Assembly (NCBI GenBank): GCA_037126765.1 | Contig: JBBCBC010000022.1 | Span: forward strand, 18,009,758 to 18,073,757 | DNA length: 64,000 nucleotides | Origin: Stenogyne calaminthoides | Taxonomy: Eukaryota; Streptophyta; Magnoliopsida; Lamiales; Lamiaceae | Direction of reading: 5' to 3' | Shown here: positions 35,018-45,249 of the stretch, piece by piece | How the letters are laid out: every line of letters begins with the position of its first letter | Numbering within the stretch: the stretch's first letter is position 1 | Notes under the pieces: generated by a model | Seen by the model: the letters and a program-made list of their open reading frames with translations, nothing else | Told to the model about the DNA's origin: nothing | Database searches by the model: none | Made by a program: the position numbers and the translations under genes

Positions 35018-35513
35018 TAGAAAAATCAAGAACAAGCCCAGGGAGGCCACCGACAGAACCAACCTCAGAAGGCAGAACCCGCTCCAGGGAATGCCGGCCA
35101 GGGGGAACAGCCAGTGCCACCCATGCCTGAGGGTGCTGGAGGTCGCATCATACACACCCTCACCCCGCTCGGAATGGTCAGCGGGGTCTCCATGTCTGGT
35201 TCATCCAAAAGACGATTGAAGGCAGAGATAAGGAAGATAGAAAATGCCAGAAAGATGGTACTACCGGTTTTCACGGTAGGGGAGGAGACCAGCACGATCG
35301 AATTTGGCGAAAAGGATAAGGCCAGCATAGTCTATCCGAACGTCGACCCTTTGGTGATCAAGGCCAATATCATGGGCACCACCGTTTGCTGCTTGCTGGT
35401 GGACGGAGGAGCCTTCTGCAACATCCTTTTCAAGAAGACCCTAGACCAGCTCGGGGACTATGACGCCTACATTACCCCATGCGACCACGTCGTGATGGGC
35501 TTTGGAGATGCGG
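35018..35513 (+). repeat. 496-bp direct repeat in F, copy 1
   Basis: Starts TAGAAAAATCAAGAACAAGC and ends GGCTTTGGAGATGCGG. Copy 2 at 35967-36462 has the same length with scattered substitutions and no gap that I can see. Copies are 453 bp apart. Confidence 0.9.
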
Positions 35514-35966
35514 CTTGAGGCCGACAGGAATGATCCATCTAGCGGTTGAGTTAGTCTCAACTTTGAATGAAGAGGTTAGGGCCACTAGGCTTTTAGATTT
35601 TATAGTTGTCGACCTCTCGAGCTCCTATAATGGTTTCCTTGGGAGGCCCTTTGAACACGAATTCGAGGCTTCGTCCTCAACTTTATATTTTTGTGTAAAG
35701 TTTTCCACCAAGAGTGGGCTAGTCGACACTGTCAAAGGTGACCAAGTTGATGCAAGAGGTTGTTTGATTTATTCCTCATCTCTTTTCAATTCCGCACTAA
35801 TATCTAGCAAACAAATACTTGTAATAGATAGTGAAAAAGAAAGCGAAATTTTGAATAACAAGATGAGCAAGAAAAGAAGTCGCGATGACCTCGATCCGAG
35901 AATGGGGCACGAACCAGAAGAATTTCTGCTTGATGCAGAGATAGACGACCCTTGTAGCCCTTCTTA

Positions 35967-36462
35967 TAGAAAAATCAAGAACAAGCCAAGGGAGGCCACC
36001 GACAGAACCAACCTTGGAAGGCATAACCCGCTCCAGGGAATGTCGGCCAGGGGGAACGGCCAGTGCCACCCATGCTTGAGGGCACTGGAGGTTGCATCAT
36101 ACACACCCTCACCCCGCTCGGAATGGTCGGGGGGGTCTCCATGGCCGGTTCATCCAAAAGACGATTGAAGGCAGAGATAAGGAAGATAGAAAATGCCAGA
36201 AAGATGTTACTACCGGTTTTCACGGTAGGGGAGGAGACCAGCACGATCGAATTTGGCGAAAAGGATAAGGCCAGCATAGTCTATCTGAATGTCGACCCTT
36301 TGGTGATCAAGGCCAATATCATGGGCAACACCTTATGCCGCTTGCTGGTGGACGGAGGAGCCTTCTGCAACATCCTTTTCAAGAAGACCCTAGACCAGCT
36401 CGGGGACTATGATGCTTACATTACCCCGTGCGACCACGTCGTGATGGGCTTTGGAGATGCGG
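35967..36462 (+). repeat. 496-bp direct repeat in F, copy 2
   Basis: Same ends as copy 1, followed by unrelated ACCCTCCCAAAG leading to the 3' tail. Differences from copy 1 include GTTTGC to TTATGC near 36336 and CAGAAG to TGGAAG near 36016. Confidence 0.9.
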
Positions 36463-36742
36463 ACCCTCCCAAAGAAATAAAGTCGCGCAGGTCGCGCGTA
36501 GTTAACACCGCGGTCACCAATTGGAGGGGCTCACGGCGCATGACATCATCCGCCTGCAGAATCATCATAGCGAACCCATCAAATCTCACGCCGACCCCAA
36601 GAACTGAGGCAACGATCCGCCTCCCCGAGGGTGACCATGCGCCTCGGGAACGCTACCCGAGGTCGACTTGCCACAAGATGATCAAGTAACAGGTCAAGTC
36701 CAGGCCTCGATGCAGGCACACGACCTCGACTTGAGGGGCAAT
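36463..36742 (+). other. F 3' tail and polypurine tract
   Basis: GC-rich, with repeated GTCGCGC and CCTCGGG words. It ends TTGAGGGGCAAT (36731-36742), the purine tract directly before the LTR. The equivalent in the gag-only element is TTGGGGGCAA (minus strand, about 38790-38780). The ORF end (…YPRSTCHKMIK, stop 36687) is spurious. Confidence 0.65.
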
Positions 36743-37325
36743 TGTTGTAGCATGGAATACTCCGACCTCAGGAGGTGACTCTCCGTTATGTTTCTACCAG
36801 TAGGAGCAACTTCGTTTGAGATGAGAAGGTCGCAGAGCAGAGCGACTTGGAAATATACGAAGGTCGTGGAGCGACGTTGAGAAAACCACAGGTCGGAGAC
36901 AACTTCAATCCGAAGTCGACTGAGATATATGTATGGGAAAGATATGGGCAGTTAGTGGCGCGAATTTTGTGGGGTGTAAGCAAGGCAAGCATATCCAAAT
37001 GCAAGAATCACGGATTGACAAAGGAAACCTTAGCGCTGGCGGCTAGAGCCTCTGGAAGCCCGCGAAGGAAGCCCATGAAGATCTGTGACCTAGTTTCTTG
37101 CCTATAAATATGACATGTATTGTTCATTGTAAAGGGAGGAAAACCTTAGAACTCTAGGCAGAAATTAATATAATACTCCTGGCTTGGGCACCCCCAGACG
37201 TAATCTTATTCAGAAGACGAATTGGGTAACCAAATTTGAGCGTAATTTATATTTACTGTTCGTTACTTGTTTGATCTGATTCATTGTACTTATGTTGCCC
37301 TAGACGTAAAATCTAGGTTACAACA
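36743..37325 (+). repeat. 3' LTR of F (583 bp)
   Basis: TGTTGTAGCATGGAATACTCC to GGTTACAACA. TATAAATA at 37103-37110. Its last ~100 bp match the 5' LTR remnant around the K solo LTR. S LTR sequence resumes at 37326. Confidence 0.9.
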
Positions 37326-38027
37326 ATTTCTTAAGTGTTCATCCCATAAGTTCTTAGCTTTGAATACTCATCCTTTAGCGTTAGGCTACCCAGATACTAG
37401 GATAGTATTCCAGTTGGAACATTACAAATCTTATACCCAAACAAAAGTTAGGTTAAGTTTGTTATAATAAGATTTCATTATAGGGTTTCTAAATATGATT
37501 TCTGGGATGAGTGAGAACTCTTGAAACATTTGTTGGTTGTACTGTGTTGGACTAACACATTAAACTAAGTCCAGTTGGTTTAGTTGGTACCCCGTCTGAA
37601 GGGAAGAGTGGACGTAGAACAAGTTGTCCGAACCACTATAAATCTTAAGTGATTTATCTACTTTACACTTACACACTACTTGTTTAAATCTGCATGCATT
37701 TACTTAGTCTGGATCAGATTTGCATCAAGCTACTGATCTGATCATTGACTCTTTGTCATCTGATCAAAAACCAGATTACTAAGTATCTGATTTGAGAAAT
37801 GGTTTTTCACACAGGTTAACTTATCTTCCGCACCATCAGTTAAACTGATAGACGTCTAACTGATATGCCTTCAGGCAATTAGTAAGTTGGATATTAATCC
37901 GTACTGATTCACTCGCACTCTGATCAGGCAACTTTCATATTCACACCTGATCTCACGAAACGTTTTAGAAGTCTATTCACCCCTCCCCTCTAGACTTCTA
38001 CCCTCACTAACATGTTCGGGACCTACA
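37326..38027 (+). repeat. 5' LTR of S, second part
   Basis: ATTTCTTAAGTGTTCATCCC to GTTCGGGACCTACA, aligned with 54349-55049. Together with 22510-23020 it gives about 1.21 kb against 1.43 kb for the 3' LTR. The missing part includes the promoter. Confidence 0.9.
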
Positions 38028-38041
38028 AGTGGTATCAGAGC
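38028..38041 (+). other. Primer binding site of S (initiator tRNA-Met)
   Basis: AGTGGTATCAGAGC: TGGTATCAGAGC two bases after the LTR end is the canonical complement of the plant initiator tRNA-Met 3' end, used by most Copia elements. Confidence 0.9.
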
Positions 38042-38072
38042 AGTGGTTCTTTCGACCACTAGCTTTGAGTAT

Positions 38073-38779
38073 TGTTGTGCTCGGTTTAATATTCCGGCCA
38101 TTAAGTTACTTAAAAGATGAATTATTGAACAAAAAACAATAAAAACTCAGAATTAGTTGACCTAGTTCGTCTTTGAATAGACTACGTCTGGTGGCGAACC
38201 AAGCCAGGAGTGTTTTTACTATCTTCTATGTTTTTAGCACTAAGGATTCGGATCAAAGTTCCAACCTCCTTCTAGTATGGCCATGGTGGCCTATTTATAC
38301 AAGGATTGCCGCCTCTCGGGTGGGAATTTACATAAGGAATATGCAATAAAAGTGGCTTCAATCTCGCTGGCCAAAAATTCTGCCTCGCCGGGTCAGAGGT
38401 CATTGCATTTAGTGCGCGCCAATCACGGGGCGGACTTCGGGGGTGTATTTCGTGGCTTGTCTAGTGTTCCCTTTTGACTGCCAAGATGTATGACTTTGAT
38501 TGGTACAGATCACCTCCGACTTGTGGAGGTCTCCATGTGAGTCGCCAAGCGACCTGCCGGCTTGGCAATCTGTGAGCTACCCATGACCTGTGACCTGCGA
38601 CTTCTGGCAACCTGTGAGCCACCTGCGACCTATGACCTGTAACCTACGACTTCTGGCAGCCTGTGAGCTACCTACGACCTGTGACCTGTGACTTCTGGCT
38701 GCCTGTGAGCTACCTACGACCTGTGACCAATGACCTGCGACTTCTGGCAGCCTGTGGGCTGGTTATTATTGCTACAATA
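38073..38779 (-). repeat. 3' LTR of the gag-only element (707 bp)
   Basis: Plus strand TGTTGTGCTCGG to GCTACAATA. A minisatellite of 45-55-bp units at 38578-38760 is built from ACCTGTGACCTG, CGACTTCTGGCAGCC and TGTGAGCTACC. TATA-like TATTTATA near 38291. Minus-strand purine tract TTGGGGGCAA is adjacent. Confidence 0.9.
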
Positions 38780-39727
38780 ATTGCCCCCAAGAGCGGACTT
38801 TGATTTCGTTCGGAGGTCGATCTTGATCTCTACTTCGAATTATGACATGTCTACTTTCCACACTTGAGGTTGGATTCTTGGTATTAAGTTTGACATATCT
38901 TTGCAGGCTTGATTCTCCCTCGTGCCCCCAGGTGGGGGGGGTTATTTACCTAAAATTTTTATCTGTCGGGGTTGAGCTCGTTGAGAGGCTAGGCTCGTCG
39001 AGATTTTAAGTTGGTGCTCGCACTCTGAGGTGAATCTCTCTGTGCTAGTCTTGTCTGTGCTCGCACTTTGAGTTGAAACTCTCTGTGCGAGTCTTGTCTG
39101 GGCTTGTACTCCGAGGTAGCGAGCCTCTTTGTAGAAGTCTTTTCTGTGCTTATACTCCGAGGTAGCCAGCCTCTTTGTATAAGTCTTTTCTGTGCTCGTA
39201 TTTTGAGGTGGCGAGCCCCTTTATACACGACTTGATGTAAATAGCCCTCGGGCCTTCTATCAGTAATGAAAATCGTTTCTTTTTCCTCCCTTTATTGTAC
39301 CGACTTGATTTCTTATGCGACTTTTAAAATTGCATGTGTTATTGCCGTCTTATTTGGATGTAGCTTATTTATGAAATTTGCTTAGTTGTCTTACGAAGTC
39401 GGGGGAGGACCGCACCGTTAGGGTGGCAATCTCGCTGCTAGTATGTCGAAAGACGTACTTCAGTAAGGTGTCGTTTTTTCACACTACCTCCTCTAGTTTA
39501 AACACATAGGAATTTTGAAAAGAAAGATGACACTTTATTTGACTCGGCTAAACTAGTACAAAAAGGTGACCTCCGAAATAGTTCTTCAGGTGAGACTCAT
39601 TTCATGGGTACTGTCTTTGTGCTATGTGAGTGTTCGCTTTCGTAAGCTTTAATAGGTAGACATCTTGGTTTCTTCGATGATGGAGAGACCTATCGGCTAG
39701 ATCTCCTCGTTCGGGATGGCTGGGTGA
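38780..39727 (-). other. Noncoding tail of the gag-only element
   Basis: No credible ORF. Four degenerate ~57-bp tandem units lie at 39010-39235 (GTGCTCGCACTCTGAGGTG, ... AGTCTTTTCTGTGCT). 39250-39345 corresponds to the post-pol spacer of G. The remainder to the gag stop is unassigned Tat tail. Confidence 0.6.
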
Positions 39728-41315
39728 TTAGCGACCTCGAGGCTCTAGCTCGTTGTCCGCTTGAGGTCGCTTGACGAACTCATTCAATAAACCTTCCTCA
39801 TATAGCTTCCAAAGTTGTTTCAGCAGGTCCATGCATTCACTTGTGTAGTGACCTGTCTGGTCGTGGTAGTGGCAGAACTTGTATGAGTTCTGCTTGTTCC
39901 TATTCTTCATTGGGCGAAGTGGGAGAAGTAGCCCCCGACCCTCAATCTGCGTTTAAACATGAGTGGGTGTCATGTCTAGGACATCCATCAACTTCACATA
40001 AATTAACTCCTCGAACGGTTCGTAATTGTTGGGAGCTTTTTGATGGCTACAGATTCCCTTGGAACTTCTCTTCAGTACCGCGACTTCCCTTGTGTTGGAG
40101 AGTCGGGACTCCAGGAGCTCCGTAGTGAGTATCAGGTTGCCAGCCCACCTCCTGAAGTCGACGTAGGTGGTCGGATAGTCGGAGGTCATGCATCGCCACA
40201 TCTTAGTTCCCTTCTTGAGGCCGCCAATATCCCCGAGCAATTTCGCCTCATCCCTTAGGGATCTCCCTCAAGGATGAGCTTCTCAATCCATTCAACATAG
40301 GATCGATAAGACTCATTGTCGCCCTGTTGAGCATTCATCAGGCGCTACTTCGTCGCTGGTCGGGGAGCTATTATCAAGAAATGACTCAAGAATAGTCCGG
40401 CGAGCTGGTTGAATGTGTCCACCGAGCATGAAGGCAGTGAGGTGAACCACATATGAGCATGGTCACTCAAAGTCAATGGAAAGAGCCTACATCTGTTGCG
40501 TCGGTTGCACCTATAGATGCCATGTAGGAGATATACCTCGATACATGAACCCTTGGGTCCGAGCTCCCATAGTAGCAATCTATTGCCGCTACGTCGACTT
40601 ACCTCTGAGTGGGTGCTAAAGTAATTAGCGTACCAAGTGGTGATCTCGGGATAACGAGGTTGGTGTCTGTCTCCATCATCCCGTTATGATCTTTAACCCG
40701 TTCAAGCAATGCCTGAACCATGCGGGTAAGTGTGGCGACTTGCGTGTCGCAAAGATGTGAGGTCGGGAAGGCGCCCTGCCTGTTGCCATGACAGATAACC
40801 GAGTTTCTTTGCAACTCATCATGGTGCATGTTCAGCGTCATGGCAAGGTCTTACTCCACTTGCTCTAAATGTCGAGGCTGAGAATGAGCCACATCCTGAG
40901 CTTCTACAGGCGCTCTTCGTACCACCTGGTTTCCGAGGCTGGTGAACACATTGTTCGAGCCCGTGGGTCTTTCCAGGATTCTATAGTTTTGGGTGAATGC
41001 GTGCTTCGCTGGGAGGTAGGCCAGTTGGCCTGTTGATCGTCCCTTTTCAATTAGGGCGCCCTTACCCTTGGAAGGTCCAGCGTCGTGGGCGGTCTTTTTG
41101 ATTTGCGGTTGATCTTTCGGGCCGCCAAAATTGATACGCCTTTTGTTGAGGACGGCCATGACATCTTTTAAGTCCTCCGGTGTCCGGATGAGATTACCCC
41201 AGTCTGAAGTAGCTGTAGCGGCCATTTGATGTGTGTGATGGGAACTCAGGGAGGCTTCTGCCCCATCACGAGTGTCAACATTACGTCAAGCAGCTGCGGT
41301 CTGGTTGATGGCCAT
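39728..41315 (-). pseudogene. Gag of the gag-only element
   Basis: Minus strand: ATG at 41315 (MAINQTAAA), then DWGNLIRTPEDLKDVMAVLN, ALNMHHDELQRN-like at 40841, LVIPRSPLGTLITLAPTQR, CRLFPLTLSDHAHMWFTSL, FNQLAGLFLSHFL, WRCMTSDYPTTYVDFRRWA, and the knuckle-like FCHYHDQTGHYTSEC. Last residues VKRPQADNELEPRGR, stop at 39728. Stops near 41230-41290, 40845, 40595, 40340 and 40240 divide it into about five pieces. The order and spacing match G and F gag. Confidence 0.82.
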
Positions 41316-41372
41316 TATTGATGAACAAAAGGTGGTTCTTCCAAGAAAGATGAACAATCAGTAGAAATCTTT

Positions 41373-41390
41373 CCCACAGACGGCGCCAAT
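41373..41390 (-). other. Primer binding site of the gag-only element
   Basis: Minus strand ATTGGCGCCGTCTGTGGG directly after the 5' LTR. This is the least-mutated copy of the site shared with G and F. Confidence 0.85.
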
Positions 41391-42076
41391 TGTTGTGCCC
41401 GGTTTAATATTCCAGTCAACAAGTAACTTAAACGATGAATTATTGAACAGAAAACAATAAAAACTCAGAATTTGTTAACCCAGTTCGTCTTTGAATAGAC
41501 TACATCTGGGGGTGAACCAAGCCAGGAGTGTTTTTACTATCTTCTATGTTTTTAACACTAAGGATTTGGATCAAAGTTCCAACCAACTTCTAGTATGACA
41601 ATGGTGGCCTATTTATAGAAGGATTCCCGCCTCTCGGGTGGGAATTTACATAAGGAATATGCAATAAAAGTGGCTTCAATCTCACTGGCTGGGAATTCCG
41701 CCTCGCCGGGTAAGAGGTCGTTGCATTTAGTGCGCGCCAATCACGGGGCGGACTTCGGGGGTGGATTTCATGGCTTGTCTAGTGTTCCCTTTTGACTGCC
41801 GAGATGTATGACTTTGATTGGTACATGTCGCCTCCGACTTGTGGAGGTCTCCACGTGAGTCACTAAGCGATCTGCTGGTTTGGCAACCTGTGAGCTACGT
41901 GTGACCTGTGACCTGCAACTTCTGGCAACCTGTGAGCTACCTGTGACCTGTGACTTCTGGCAGCCTGTGAGCTACCTACGACCTGTGACCTGTGATTTTT
42001 GGCAGCCTGCGAGCTACCTACGACCTGTGACCTGTGACTTCTGGTAGCCTGTGGGCTGATTATTATGGCTACAACA
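41391..42076 (-). repeat. 5' LTR of the gag-only element (686 bp)
   Basis: Plus strand TGTTGTGCCCGG to GGCTACAACA. TATTTATA at 41610-41617 gives a minus-strand TATA box. Minisatellite at 41884-42056 as in the partner LTR, with different unit number and order, which accounts for the 21-bp length difference. Confidence 0.9.
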
Positions 42077-42170
42077 ACTATCATCAGTTCTTGAGGAAGA
42101 ACCTTTGTGGTCACTTGAACTGATCTTGAAAAACCGTTTAAAACTCATACTTTGCAAAACCATCACGAGC

Positions 42171-43748
42171 ATGGATAACACTTCAGGAATGCATCATTAT
42201 TTACCCATGTTTTCTGTTGATGAGTATGCAGGTTTGTCTATCGACATGAGAGACCATCTGGGAGTGATAAGCAACAGAATGACTGAGATTCTTGAGATAG
42301 GACCGATCATCATCTATCACTATAATCCAGCTGAAGCAGGAGATCCTACTCAACCAGTTGGAGCAAGGATCAGAAAGAGTCCCTCTCTGATGGATGCAGA
42401 TGAAAGGAAATTGTCAAATCTGGATACTGTTGCCAGACATCTCATCATTAAGACTATGGATTCTACTACACGAGAAAAGGTGAAGTACCTAAAGACTGCT
42501 AAGGAAGTATGGGATACAGTTGTTGAAATCTGCAAAGGAAATGAACAGATTAAGGATAGTAGATTGCAAGCTCAGCTGGTGTTCTTTGAGAAACTTAAGA
42601 TGCTACCAAATGAAACAGTTGATCAATTTGATGGAAGGATCACTCGTGGATTCAACAGACTTTGTGATCTAGGACGCGTAATGTCGAACAAAGATATAAA
42701 CTACAAGATTCTAAGATCACTGACCAAGAAATGGGATACTAAAGTCACTGTGATCAAGGACTGTCAAGATATTGCTACCATGAAGCCAAATGATCTTATC
42801 TTCAGTCTGAAAGCCCATGAGTTTGACCTGATTGAAAGAGGTCAAGGATCAGATGATTTCCCTGCTGAAGCTACTACAAGTTCTACTAAATTTATTGCAT
42901 TCCAGGCAACCAGTAGCAGTTCACGAATTGTTTAACCAGTTGGAAACATCATCAGCCAGGCCGAACAAATTGCTCTACTAACAAGAAAGCTTGAATGAAC
43001 AAATGTTCAGATGGGCAAATACAGAAAGTTTTACGATGACTATCGGCGAAGCAGAGAAAGAGATCGAAGATCTTTAGACAGATCACAAGAGAGGTATTGT
43101 TCTTCAGATGATAGGGATAACAGAAGAGATGAACGAAAAGACGATCACAGAGACGAATGGAAAGATGATCGTACAGAGGATCGCAAAGAGAACAGACGTG
43201 ATGAGAGATCAGATAAGAGAGGTTCTGATTACAGACAAGGTGGAAAGTCTCCTGACAGATCTTACAGAAGAAATGATTCTCCCAACAGAGGAAGTTCTGG
43301 AGATTCAAGGGTTTGCTACAACTGTCAGAAACCAGGTCACTATAGTGCTGACTGCCTCGACCTGACTCCCAAGGAGAGAGAAGAAAAGAGGAACATAAGA
43401 AAACAAAGGTTCCAAGACAGAAAAGCAATGGTTGCCGACACATCTGGCATCGATGATTCTTATCTGCCTTCAGATGACTCAGGCTACTCATCTGTTAAAG
43501 ATTTCAGTCTGATTACCACAACTGATGATGTCAATGATTTGAACTTCTCATCTAATGATGACATCTATCTTATGGCCAGAGAAGCAAATCAATCCGAGGT
43601 AATCTCAAAACCTTCTGTGGTTTCCTGTTCTACACCTGTTGTGCTGAACACATCTGCTGGAGAGATTAACCTACAGGTCTACAATGACCAGTTGCTTGAT
43701 GATCTCTCTAATGTAATAGATACTTATACACGAGTGGAGCTGAACTAA
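42171..43748 (+). pseudogene. S gag
   Basis: Start at the ATG at 42171 (MDNTSGMHHYLPMFSVDEYA); the frame is open upstream, but homologous gags start near this point. The UBN2-type gag domain is evident: WDTVVEICKGNEQIKDS, LPNETVDQFDGRITRGFNRL, KINYKIL-like, FSLKAHEFDL. A TAA at 42933 and TGA near 42997 interrupt, then a strongly Arg/Asp/Glu-rich stretch and the knuckle VCYNCQKPGHYSADC (43311-43355). Long C-terminal extension as in Sireviruses. It continues as coiled-coil remnants downstream. Confidence 0.85.
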
Positions 43749-44779
43749 AATCAGCTGAAACTGTTCAGAAGATGACTACAGAACTGGAGTTTCTGAAAGT
43801 CAGTACTACTGATCAGGGAAAGCTGATTAAGGAACAGTTGGCTCTCAATCAACAACAAGCTTGAGAATTCAAAGTCCTTCAGGCTAAGTTTGATGAACTC
43901 TTCTGAATACATGAGAATCTGAAAGCTATTGAGGATAGTTTGCGTAAGAAAATAGAGGTTTTCACGAAATCATCTAAAATTGTTTAGAACTTGAACAACT
44001 ATTTCGAGCGCCAATTGACAAGAAGGGTATTGGGTATGATCACATCTGGGTATGAACTTGAACAACTATTTTTGATCCTCAAAAGTCTAGTCTGGTTCAC
44101 ATCAAAAAAGTGTAACCAAACGAGTTTCTGATCAAGATACACGAAGTGCCAAATCTGTATCTGATAAGGGAAAAGGGCCAGCTGATCAGGCAAGGTGAGT
44201 GCCAGATCAGAAGGGGAACATAAATGAACCCCAACTGATTAGAGACTAGCCGAAGTATCATCAGATGAACCCAGTTCTTCTGAAGAGACCTCAGCCAAAT
44301 CAGCAGAGTAGGCCTCAGTCTGGACCATCTCGCAAGGGACAGTCTCAGCTGAAGTTGACTCAGTTCAAGCTGCCTAACAAGCAAGCTAAGGGTAAACTTC
44401 TAAGACCACCTATGCGAAAAAGATATGAACCTTTTAATGGTAGCAGTCGTAACTACCCTTACAATCAAAAACCTAGGACTGCTGCACCTGAGCCCCACTG
44501 GATCAAAAGAATACAAATTTCAATGAAAAATCCCAAGTCTTCTGATTCATCCAAGGCTCACACTAATAATCATACTGACCAGACTGCATATGAAGAGATG
44601 TATAATTATGTAGATGTTTATGGGGGACAAATCAAGCCTTCTGTTTACAATAGAGGTGTCAGATTTGTTTGGATCCCGAAAGGTACTTCTAACCCCCCAG
44701 GACCCGATTCTACTAGGGTACCTAAGATCTAACTCGTTCGCAGGTTCGAGTGGGACTGGCCAATAAAGGAGGTGTACAA
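43749..44779 (+). pseudogene. S gag-protease linker, decayed
   Basis: Helical coiled-coil remnant (KSAETVQKMTTELEFLK, KLIKEQLALNQQQ) then KSSLVWF/HIKKV-like sequence and a basic Pro/Gln/Ser-rich stretch open at 44265-44732 (KRPQPNQQSRPQSG, YEEMYNYVDVYGGQ, FVWIPKG). Typical of the long Sirevirus Gag-Pol spacer. Stops near 43746, 43862, 43905, 43987 and 44732. Confidence 0.7.
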
Positions 44780-45249
44780 GCAATTATATGGTACATAGAT
44801 AGTGGATGCTCAAGGCACATGATTGGAAGTCAACATTTCCTCATCAGTTACATTGAAAAACCAGGCCCACGAGTTCTCTTTGGTGACGACAACTTTAGTT
44901 TTACCAGAGAAGTTGGAACCTTAGTGAATGATGATGTACAGGTTACAGGTGTTTCATATGTTGATGGTTTAAGGCACAACCTGCGACAATGGATTTAGTG
45001 TTGAGTTCTCGTCAGATAGATACACAATCAGAAATCGAGTCACTCAACAAATCATGCTAACTGGCTCCAAAAAAGGAACGATCTACACTGCAGATTGGGA
45101 CAATTGCCCAAGAAATGCATGTTTGATTGTTAAGAGTACCAAAAGCACCAGTTGGCTCTAGCACAAGAGAATGAGCCATATGAACATTAAACTCTTAATA
45201 AGGTAGCAAGGATGTCATTGGTTGAAGGTCTCCTCCATCCAGTAGAGTA
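44780..45249 (+). pseudogene. S protease and GAG-pre-integrase
   Basis: WYIDSGCSRHMIGSQHFL is the Copia protease site DSG (44798-44806), intact. Then LFGDDNFSFTREVGTL and VSYVDGLRHNL follow. After a stop at 44996 the sequence continues in other frames as RYTIRNRVTQQIMLTGSKKG, NACLIVKSTKSTSWL, TAG (W-H region: L-A-H-K-R expected), HKRMSHMNIKLL, the integrase zinc motif damaged. Frameshifts near 45190-45245. Confidence 0.78.

Larger units (their letters stand above)
35018..36462 (+). pseudogene. F protease region with internal duplication
   Basis: First copy 35018-35513 reads PVPPMPEGAGGRIIHTL, KMVLPVFTVGEETSTIEFGE, CLLVDGGAFCNILFKKTL (protease site DGG). After a stop at 35517 comes the substrate-binding half GFLGRPFEHEFEA and KSGLVDTVKGDQVDARG, then DLDPRMGHEPEEF, the start of the RT-proximal part. 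At 35967 the sequence jumps back and repeats the first 496 bp (to 36462), ending GFGDAD. RT never follows. Confidence 0.82.
31684..37325 (+). mobile_element. Tat-type gag-protease element F, lacking RT/RNase H/integrase
   Basis: Remnant of the 5' LTR (31684-31708 and 33404-33471), primer site, gag, protease in two copies, short tail, 3' LTR (36743-37325). No RT, RNase H or integrase sequence is present between protease and the 3' LTR. The 5' end is lost in a deletion against L3, and a K-family solo LTR sits in the LTR remnant. F lies in the S 5' LTR, which resumes at 37326 (right flank ATTTC). Confidence 0.85.
38073..42076 (-). mobile_element. Gag-only Tat-type element (TR-GAG-like) in the S leader
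   Basis: Two direct LTRs (38073-38779 and 41391-42076) flank 2.6 kb of internal DNA on the minus strand: primer site, gag, noncoding tail, purine tract. Target duplication AGTAT (38068-38072) / ACTAT (42077-42081). There is no protease, RT, RNase H or integrase, so it needs enzymes from another element. The tail (39250-39345) matches the reverse complement of 57260-57355 in G, and gag matches G gag, so it is a deletion derivative of a G-like element. Confidence 0.88.

Noticed and set aside
35479..36168. A novel fused ORF joining protease halves in F
   Set aside because: It is a by-product of the 496-bp duplication running into the linker in another frame.
41863..42114. Minus-strand ORF with SHRSQVVGSSQA-type repeats
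   Set aside because: A translation of the LTR minisatellite, not a protein gene.
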